Assembly: GCA_017471985.1 (NCBI GenBank)
Contig: JAFURE010000118.1
Coordinates: 1-64,000, forward strand
Direction: 5' to 3'
Length of the DNA: 64,000 bases
DNA from: Akkermansia sp.
GTDB taxonomy: Bacteria > Verrucomicrobiota > Verrucomicrobiia > Verrucomicrobiales > Akkermansiaceae
Shown here: positions 57,760 to 64,000 of the stretch, piece by piece
Layout of the letters: each line of letters begins with the position of its first letter
Numbering within the stretch: position 1 is the first letter of the stretch
Program-made: the position numbers and the translations under genes
The notes under the pieces: generated by a model
Databases searched by the model: none
The model's input: only the letters and a program-made list of their open reading frames with translations
What the model was told of the DNA's origin: nothing

Positions 57760-60408
57760 TTAATGAGAGAAATATGAACGTACGGCGTCACGGTAAGGTG
57801 CCGGTACTATTTCAGAGCCGGAATTGAGATATGCAGGAGCCTCTGCGTGCGGAGAAACGACTGATGAGCCGACAGGGGTAGCCCCCTGCTTTGTCGGCTG
57901 CCGGCTCCCCGCCGAAGGGCCTGTGCTACGTCCACGGGATTGCCGCTGCGACATGCGCGAGCGCGATGGCCCTATCAATTTGCCACCAGGCGCATTGGGC
58001 ATGTACGATGAACCATTGCCACTACCCACACCGTAACCGGGGCTCTTGCCCTGGCTGCGGTTCTTCATAGCATCGAGAAGTTGTTGCAGAGTGTTACCGG
58101 CCGCCGAGCACATATTGCTGCGGCATTGCTGCGCGGCATTGGTGCAACTTTCGGCGGAACATTCCTGGCTCTGCAATTGCTGCATTCCTTCCAAAGCCTG
58201 TCGAGCATAGGAATGAGCGTCTGCCGGGTGGTGAGCGGAACTTTCAGCGACAGCCTGATCCATGAGCCCTTCCACCCCTGCCTGCTCGCAGGCATGACGC
58301 ATAGCGAACACCTGTTGATACATGGGCAGTAGGCTCTCATGTCGTCCCAGTTCCTCCAGCAGAGGGCTCAGGGAATCCTCCCACTCGATATACTCCTGCA
58401 TGATGGTGGCCTGTTCAGCCCCCAGTCCTTCCAATTTACCGGGTTCCGACGTCGAGGCTGCGCCATATTCATCCATAAACAGGCGATAAAGCCGAACCTG
58501 CTCTGACTGCCGCTCCAGCAACTGAGCAAATCGCAATCTCGCCTCCATGGCACGTGCAATCAAGGCCACCTCAGCCGCCTGCTGAGTTTCGGCCTTCAGC
58601 TCAGCACTGAATTGCCCCAAACGGGATAGCATGCGCTCCACTGCCGCTGAATCAGGAGCCGTCATCTCACTGAGATTTTCATCGAGCACACTGACAATCT
58701 GCCGCGAAAGCTCGGAAAGCTTGCCATCCATATCAAAGACAGGGAAATCCGCGGCAAAGGTGCGGGCTAAGTCTCTCGCCTGTTCCATTTCCCTGCGCGC
58801 CGCAGACAAATCTCCTGATTTAAGCGCCTCAACCGCTGCTGCGATAGCGGCCTCGAGCTCTACGTAGCGAGAGAGGAATTCATCATAGGAGAGCTCCATT
58901 TGCAGAATACGGGCATATTCGCTCTCGGAAATTACGGTTACTCTGGTGGTAGGAGACGAAACAATGTTGAATCGGAAAGGATTATCATCCCCCACCTCAG
59001 CACGCAGTTCCAGCACATCACCGGCTCTTAAGCCCAGAGCAACGGTATCGTATGTTTGTGTGGCTGTATGTGAGCGAGCATTTTCCGGCAGAACGGAGAT
59101 TCCGTGCTGACGATAGGGAGCCAATGCTTTGTAGAGGTTAAAGCGATTGAGAGCATAATCATCCTCAGCCTTCACCTCAACTGCCAGAGGCTGCCCCACA
59201 ACAAGATAAGAGCCATCCTCGGGTTTGTTGATACTGACCGATGGCGGCGTGTCCGGCAGAACAGCCAGACGAATATGAACAGGGGTATCGGCTTCACGAC
59301 CGGCGGCATCTTTCACCTGCAGGGTCAGCGTGCCGGCCTGTCGCAGTGGAAGCTCAGCAGTCAATGATTTACCCGAGACACGAACCTTGACTTGTTTCTG
59401 CTCAGATTCTCCTGCCGCTGAAAAGTAGCCATAGCCCCCCGTAATTTCAGAGCTGCAGTTCAGAGTAAACGCAACAGTTGAACCGTCGGGAACTCGAATT
59501 TCGCTACCACCCAGCACATGCTCTGTCGGTTGAAGTCCGGTGTATGGTAAAGGTGTAACCACAGCTTGTCCAGACAGGATTCGCGGGCTGTAACTCACCT
59601 GAACAGGCACATAATGGCTGCGTGCCCGACCGTCAGCTGTTGCAAAAGCGACCTCACAGGGGGCTGTTACTTTCTCGAGAACACGCACAAAACTGCCATC
59701 CTGAGCACGGAACACCGGCAGTACCTGCAACGGTACTCCATCCGCTCGTAACAATAATCGCAATTCGGATGGTGGCGTATCACCCTCCACACGACAGGAA
59801 AGCGAGATATCCTCACCGAAATGCACAATCGGCTTAGTTGGCAGCAAAGAGAAACGGTAGGGAGAATAGGGCGGAACGTCCTCGTGCGGTTGTAACAGGC
59901 GAGCCGCAAGCGTGCTGAAGATTACCGGTGATACGCTGTATAGGCCAATGAAAACTGCTGCTGCCACTGTTGGCACCAGAACCGCTATCAGATAACGCCG
60001 CAGAGCCGGATAATGCCCCCGTGCTCGGCGAACGGCCTTTGCAGCCTGTTGTTGAGCCTGCTCAGTCAGCCAATCTGTCAGTTCACCCCGGGATTGTAAC
60101 GGAAGTTGCAGTGTGCTGCTGATGGTATGACGCTCATCCTCATTGAGCGCATCAAGCTCCATGGGAAGCCGATATGCTGTATGTACAGCCTTCCACAGCA
60201 CAGGTAACAACAGAACGCCTGGAACCCACAGAGCGTACTCATACAGAGCTTCACGGGTGGAATCACTCAGAACAAATCCCCAGTCCACCAGAGCGGCCAA
60301 TACCAATAGCCCTCCCATAATAGCAAGAACCCAGCTCAGCCCACAAAAGAATTGAGCCACAAAACAGGCCAGACGCGCCCAATTTAATTCTCTGCGAAAC
60401 TTCTTCAT
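57760..60408 (-). CDS. DUF4175-like large membrane protein
   Basis: An 882-aa protein with three membrane helices in the first 170 residues, then a long extracytoplasmic part. Two or three Ig-like beta modules (about 190-490) are followed by a helical, Ala/Glu-rich coiled-coil region (about 510-770) and a low-complexity Gln/Ser/Gly tail. The arrangement resembles DUF4175 proteins found beside VWA genes in Planctomycetes and Verrucomicrobia. The ATG at 60408 overlaps the upstream stop by four bases (ATGA). Confidence 0.75.
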   Translation of the reverse strand: MKKFRRELNWARLACFVAQFFCGLSWVLAIMGGLLVLAALVDWGFVLSDSTREALYEYALWVPGVLLLPVLWKAVHTAYRLPMELDALNEDERHTISSTLQLPLQSRGELTDWLTEQAQQQAAKAVRRARGHYPALRRYLIAVLVPTVAAAVFIGLYSVSPVIFSTLAARLLQPHEDVPPYSPYRFSLLPTKPIVHFGEDISLSCRVEGDTPPSELRLLLRADGVPLQVLPVFRAQDGSFVRVLEKVTAPCEVAFATADGRARSHYVPVQVSYSPRILSGQAVVTPLPYTGLQPTEHVLGGSEIRVPDGSTVAFTLNCSSEITGGYGYFSAAGESEQKQVKVRVSGKSLTAELPLRQAGTLTLQVKDAAGREADTPVHIRLAVLPDTPPSVSINKPEDGSYLVVGQPLAVEVKAEDDYALNRFNLYKALAPYRQHGISVLPENARSHTATQTYDTVALGLRAGDVLELRAEVGDDNPFRFNIVSSPTTRVTVISESEYARILQMELSYDEFLSRYVELEAAIAAAVEALKSGDLSAARREMEQARDLARTFAADFPVFDMDGKLSELSRQIVSVLDENLSEMTAPDSAAVERMLSRLGQFSAELKAETQQAAEVALIARAMEARLRFAQLLERQSEQVRLYRLFMDEYGAASTSEPGKLEGLGAEQATIMQEYIEWEDSLSPLLEELGRHESLLPMYQQVFAMRHACEQAGVEGLMDQAVAESSAHHPADAHSYARQALEGMQQLQSQECSAESCTNAAQQCRSNMCSAAGNTLQQLLDAMKNRSQGKSPGYGVGSGNGSSYMPNAPGGKLIGPSRSRMSQRQSRGRSTGPSAGSRQPTKQGATPVGSSVVSPHAEAPAYLNSGSEIVPAPYRDAVRSYFSH

Positions 60409-62594
60409 GCCAGGCCTTTCCTTCTGCGAATGAACCACATAATACCCAGGCAGCCAACCATGAAGGTCAGCACCTGCCATTCTGCCCAGATCGGGCAATA
60501 AACATCTTCCATCGCACTGACGCCGGGCGGCATAGCAAATATAGTGGCAATCTGTTCCTTGCTGAGTAGCGCAGGCAATACCTGACCACCGGTACGCTCC
60601 GCCACCTGAGCAGGGAGCTCCGGATTAGCATTCAGATTATCGGCCTCGGTGGGCAACGCGCGCACCGACAAACGACATTCAGGTGACGGAGTCCCCTCAG
60701 CCGCGGTTCTCATGAGATATTCCCCGGGCGGCAACGGCTCAAAGGCACATTCAAACCTCGGTAGTGATGCGGTGGCTACCGGTACAGCCGTCTGATTTCC
60801 CACGACTTGTCCATCCGACAGATTGATGACCTGAACATTGACATGTCCGGGAGTTCCCAATCCTCTCCATGCCAGACGGCAACGAACAGCTTCTCCCTGC
60901 TGAACGGCGGAACGGTCTGCATGAATCGACAAATCGTAACCGGGCATGAACTCAGCAGCGGTCTGAACCCAGGGGAGGAATCTTCGCCAGAACTCACGAT
61001 ACATGTTGCCATGGATACGGGCATCGGGGTAAAAATCCCATTTCCACAGACCTTCACCATTCAGGCAGGCAACAGCCCCAAGTCCCAGCGGCATCATTGC
61101 CAGCATGGGTGTATCTCCCCCATCAGCAGCAGCCAGCACCTGAGCCTGCGGCCGCAATGCCTTAACGGGGCAGACATCCTCCAGTTCCGGCAGTTCCCGC
61201 CATACTTTGTGGGCAGATTCAGGTAACAGGCGCCCAAAAAGTCCGGCTACTTCTCCTTCAGCAGTCGGGCGCAGGCGGTGAACGGTAGCGGGTTCATCAC
61301 TCCATTCGAAGGGAGAAAGCTCGTTGAGCGGAGCCAGATTCCCGGCATGACAGCGACCACGAGCCAAAACCAGTATACCGCCCTGCTCCCGAACCCAGGA
61401 AACAAGAGCTTGCGCAGCTTCCTCATCGAGCAAGTGTTCCATTCCCTTGCCGAGTACCACAATGTCATAGCGCCGCAGACCTTCTGAGGTCATAGGCATA
61501 TCGGGAGTTTCGGCGGGCGCAGCGTCATCATCACCACTGTTAATGTGGTAAAAACGTTTCTCATTCAGTCTGTGAACGGAACGGACATCAAATACGCTCT
61601 GTTCACGCAGGTACTGAGCCAGGAACTTGCTGTCCCAGTACGGCGCGCCCTCGGCCAGAAAGACTCTTATACGGGAGTTAACCTCTCTGACGGTTATCAG
61701 AGCAGAGTTGTTATCAGTGCGGGATTCTCCCTGCTGAGGAGCAACTCGCACCCTGTACTCCCCGGCTGCAGCTGTAAGGGGAAAATCAACAGATTGCACC
61801 TCATTTTCCGACAGATTGAGTGTTTTCTGCAATACAACGGTTTCATCTTTCCCTATCAGCTCCACCTGAACCTGCAGATTCCCCATGCGTGTATTGCGCA
61901 CTGTGGCAGTCAGAATGGTTTGAACTCCGGGATATGCCTGCACAAAGGGGTGAGGAGTCGTCACTATAATATCAGGAGCCTGCCATGTGCTCCCCAGCGG
62001 GACGGTGTGAACCGGGCATGACGCAGCACCGGCCCGAGCCACAAGTTGTTGCAGTGTCTGAGGTTGGGTATCGCGGCCATCTGTAATCATCACAGCACCC
62101 GCTACGGTTCTGCCACTTCGACGCAGACTTTCTATGCTGCCGGCCATGGCTGACATCACGGCAGATGCCTCCCCCTCAGCCGGTTGAGCCGCCAGTTCCT
62201 CGGCAGATGTGAAAGTACGAGCAGCCCCATCAAGTGCCACCCAGCGAACATCTCGCTCAGGAACATCGGCCAATTGTTGTACCACGCGAGCAGCGACAGC
62301 AGAGCGAGGCTCTGCCTGTGGGTCATCTGCCACAGGAGCAGCCATCGAGGCTGACACGTCAAGGCCGACCAGCCATACGGGCGCATTTGCTGAGGGGCGT
62401 TGCTCCACGTGACCGGGATTGAGCAGAAGAGCCAATCCCGCGGCTGTGCTCAGGATGGCCATCGTCAGACACACCCCGCCCCACAGAATGCCCAATCCAC
62501 GAGCAGCGCGGATGCAAAGGCCCCCCACTACCACAAGCACGATAAGAGCCAGCGGCAACAATACAGGCAGTGGAAGTAAGGGCTGTATAATCAT
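60405..62594 (-). CDS. VWA and amidotransferase-like domain membrane protein
   Basis: A 729-aa protein with two N-terminal helices, then a VWA-like domain with VWLVGLDVSASMAAP (MIDAS-type DxSxS) and VMITDGRDTQ, an Ig-like module, and a domain like class I glutamine amidotransferases (RIRVFLAEGAPYWDSKFLAQYL... GGILVLARG) without a catalytic Cys. A final helix sits at the C-terminus. It is part of the cluster with the BatA-like gene upstream; its ATG overlaps that stop by four bases. Confidence 0.78.
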   Translation of the reverse strand: MIIQPLLPLPVLLPLALIVLVVVGGLCIRAARGLGILWGGVCLTMAILSTAAGLALLLNPGHVEQRPSANAPVWLVGLDVSASMAAPVADDPQAEPRSAVAARVVQQLADVPERDVRWVALDGAARTFTSAEELAAQPAEGEASAVMSAMAGSIESLRRSGRTVAGAVMITDGRDTQPQTLQQLVARAGAASCPVHTVPLGSTWQAPDIIVTTPHPFVQAYPGVQTILTATVRNTRMGNLQVQVELIGKDETVVLQKTLNLSENEVQSVDFPLTAAAGEYRVRVAPQQGESRTDNNSALITVREVNSRIRVFLAEGAPYWDSKFLAQYLREQSVFDVRSVHRLNEKRFYHINSGDDDAAPAETPDMPMTSEGLRRYDIVVLGKGMEHLLDEEAAQALVSWVREQGGILVLARGRCHAGNLAPLNELSPFEWSDEPATVHRLRPTAEGEVAGLFGRLLPESAHKVWRELPELEDVCPVKALRPQAQVLAAADGGDTPMLAMMPLGLGAVACLNGEGLWKWDFYPDARIHGNMYREFWRRFLPWVQTAAEFMPGYDLSIHADRSAVQQGEAVRCRLAWRGLGTPGHVNVQVINLSDGQVVGNQTAVPVATASLPRFECAFEPLPPGEYLMRTAAEGTPSPECRLSVRALPTEADNLNANPELPAQVAERTGGQVLPALLSKEQIATIFAMPPGVSAMEDVYCPIWAEWQVLTFMVGCLGIMWFIRRRKGLA

Positions 62595-64000
62595 GAGGAG
62601 ATATGATTTTTCTTTACCACAGGTCGACGACAGATAAGAAGTTCCATCATAAAGAACAGAAGAGCCGATGCCAACAACCAGGGCCAGAGCGGAATACGCC
62701 CGGTAAAGGCGGAATTATCGGTGGCGGCCCGGGCTTCCATGACGGGAGCATTGACAGATGGCGTGAAGGTCTGCAGGTCAGACTCGGTAGCCGGAAAATT
62801 CACGGCAACGGTGTGCAGAACAGTATCCCCGGCAACCCAGCGGTACACTCCGGGCATGGCCGGCTGTTCAGACTGAAGTTGAGCAGCATAAGACTTCACG
62901 GGCAGTTCTGAGCCATCTTCGGCAAGCAGTCGCACGATTGAAGGATCCGCCCCAAGGGGAAGCTCAAACAGCAGAAAGTCACGTCCGGCAATAAGCTCCG
63001 AATCATTCGTGCTGCTGCGGGCGTGAAGAAGTTGCTCGGCCAACAGGGGCAGAAACATGGGTGAAAAGCCCAGTCTGCTATATCGAGCCGTCACCGGCAT
63101 ATTCCATATCAACAGGTTGGAGCACCCCATAGGTACACGAACCAGAGCAGGAACGGAGTCTCGATAGGAAAGCAGTACTTTGGCAGACGGCGGCAGCAAC
63201 TTCTGAATATCAGCACCCAATCTCGAGTACATACCCGCTTTCTGCAATTCCTGAGCAAGTGCATTTTCATCGAAGAGAGAGAACGAATCATCGTTGATGT
63301 CACCCTTGCTGACCTGCCAACTTTCGCCATCAGTGCGAGTCTCACCTGACAGATATCCCTGTTCTCCCTTCAAAAGCGGAGTCAGCGCAGCATCTTTCTG
63401 CATGTCAGGTACAATCAGAACGGTTTCCCCGGCGGCTAACCTGCGCTGAATAGCCGCAACATCATCTGCTCCGGGGGCATGCCACACCACGAAATCAGCC
63501 CCATTTTCAGGAATGGCCGGCAAATGCAGAGTGCGCAGGAAGGGTGTATTTTCCAACGCTCGCTGCATGAAACCTAAATGAGCACGATCCGCAGCAATAG
63601 TCACACAATCCAGCTTGTCTGCCACCGGAACCACCAAATGGCGAACATTATCACCGGAATAGGAATCCGGCTCGATTCCTGCACTGAGAAGCCAATCGCC
63701 GGAAGTTTCGGGAGCAACCAACTCAAATTGCACGACACTGTTACTGCCGCAGGTTAACTCACAGGGGTGAGAAAGGCGAACATTACCCGCCGACAGCGAC
63801 ACATTAAGCGGTACTGTGCCGCGGCGAGGAGCCGCTCCCTGATAGTGACGCAGCTCTACCCTCAGCGTAACCTTCTGCCCGGGCAACGGCTTAGCCGGGG
63901 TCATGCGCATGGCCGCCACAGATGTATTTTCAACTGACGAGGTTTGCGCCACATTGACACAGCAGAGTTCACCATCTCGAATTTCCAGAGCATCCAAAGC
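62591..64000 (-). CDS. BatA/VWA-cluster membrane protein, N-terminus outside window
   Basis: The frame is open at the right edge, so only the C-terminal 469 codons are seen. The visible part has an Ig-like module (VTLRVELRHYQG, NVSLSAGNVRLSHPCELTCG), a Rossmann-like amidotransferase-type domain (FVVWHAPGADDVAAIQRRLAAGETVLIVPD), a beta region, and a final membrane helix (WPWLLASALLFFMMELLIC). This fits the back half of BatA-type proteins, whose N-terminal helices and VWA domain would be off the edge. Confidence 0.72.
   Translation of the reverse strand, partial: ALDALEIRDGELCCVNVAQTSSVENTSVAAMRMTPAKPLPGQKVTLRVELRHYQGAAPRRGTVPLNVSLSAGNVRLSHPCELTCGSNSVVQFELVAPETSGDWLLSAGIEPDSYSGDNVRHLVVPVADKLDCVTIAADRAHLGFMQRALENTPFLRTLHLPAIPENGADFVVWHAPGADDVAAIQRRLAAGETVLIVPDMQKDAALTPLLKGEQGYLSGETRTDGESWQVSKGDINDDSFSLFDENALAQELQKAGMYSRLGADIQKLLPPSAKVLLSYRDSVPALVRVPMGCSNLLIWNMPVTARYSRLGFSPMFLPLLAEQLLHARSSTNDSELIAGRDFLLFELPLGADPSIVRLLAEDGSELPVKSYAAQLQSEQPAMPGVYRWVAGDTVLHTVAVNFPATESDLQTFTPSVNAPVMEARAATDNSAFTGRIPLWPWLLASALLFFMMELLICRRPVVKKNHISS

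Noticed and set aside
1-64000. CRISPR array, tRNA or rRNA genes
   Set aside because: No regularly spaced repeats and no cloverleaf or rRNA sequence were seen; gaps between genes are short and hold promoters.

Overview
The window looks like chromosomal DNA from a member of the Verrucomicrobiota, close to the Akkermansia group. The clearest pointer is a secreted metalloprotease (3582-4793) that matches the Akkermansia muciniphila O-glycopeptidase OgpA from memory of its sequence. The rest of the gene set agrees: two ROK sugar kinases without zinc ligands, a BatA/VWA/DUF4175/DUF4159 cluster, a short proS, and many small secreted proteins of unknown family. No database search was run, so the taxonomy is an inference.

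Layout. 1-988: 3' part of a group II intron (reverse transcriptase/maturase plus domains V and VI). 1006-5767: apparent operon on the minus strand with a ROK-type regulator, OgpA-like O-glycopeptidase, ROK kinase and a DUF4173 membrane protein, read from one promoter that carries a palindromic operator. 5854-10511, plus strand: pyrG, an SSS symporter and a secreted C39-like peptidase. 10514-28332, almost one continuous minus-strand block: two related small secreted proteins, an RND efflux pump with a tandemly fused adaptor, a TerB/FHA-like/ABCG transporter, a YkgJ-type protein, tsaB, prmA, and a GldA-GldF-GldG-DUF4340 ABC module. 28498-31814: osmC-like gene, membrane protein, lipoprotein, tlyA, aroK and a 64-aa membrane protein. 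31762-36919: lipoprotein hydrolase, secreted protein, RsmF/RsmB-like methyltransferase, second ROK kinase, mutL. 36961-42521: def, a squalene/phytoene synthase, two secreted proteins, cmk, plsC, recF. 42526-50055: MFS permease, ankyrin proteins, bioD, a CdaR stub, cdaA and a dynamin-like GTPase. 50020-54716: oppABC and a GcvT-like protein. 54732-64000: proS, an M50 protease and the DUF4159/DUF4175/VWA/BatA cluster, which runs off the right edge.

Control of expression. A recurring pattern is a sigma70-type promoter with an almost invariant 17-bp spacer whose -10 box ends only 6-11 bases before the start codon. I count about seventeen such cases, which predicts leaderless or nearly leaderless mRNAs. 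The pattern also settles several start codons, including GTG starts at 31620 and 50056. A smaller group (pyrG, the ogpA operon, mutL, def, the 38598 gene and the 43848 gene) has 12-33 bases between the -10 box and the start.

No rRNA, tRNA, CRISPR array or complete insertion sequence was seen. No gap between genes exceeds about 205 bases. The larger gaps (5713-5915, 28333-28532, 31419-31619, 36879-37015, 38457-38597, 43702-43847, 49899-50055, 56992-57115) hold promoters as listed, except that I could not assign a promoter to aroK.
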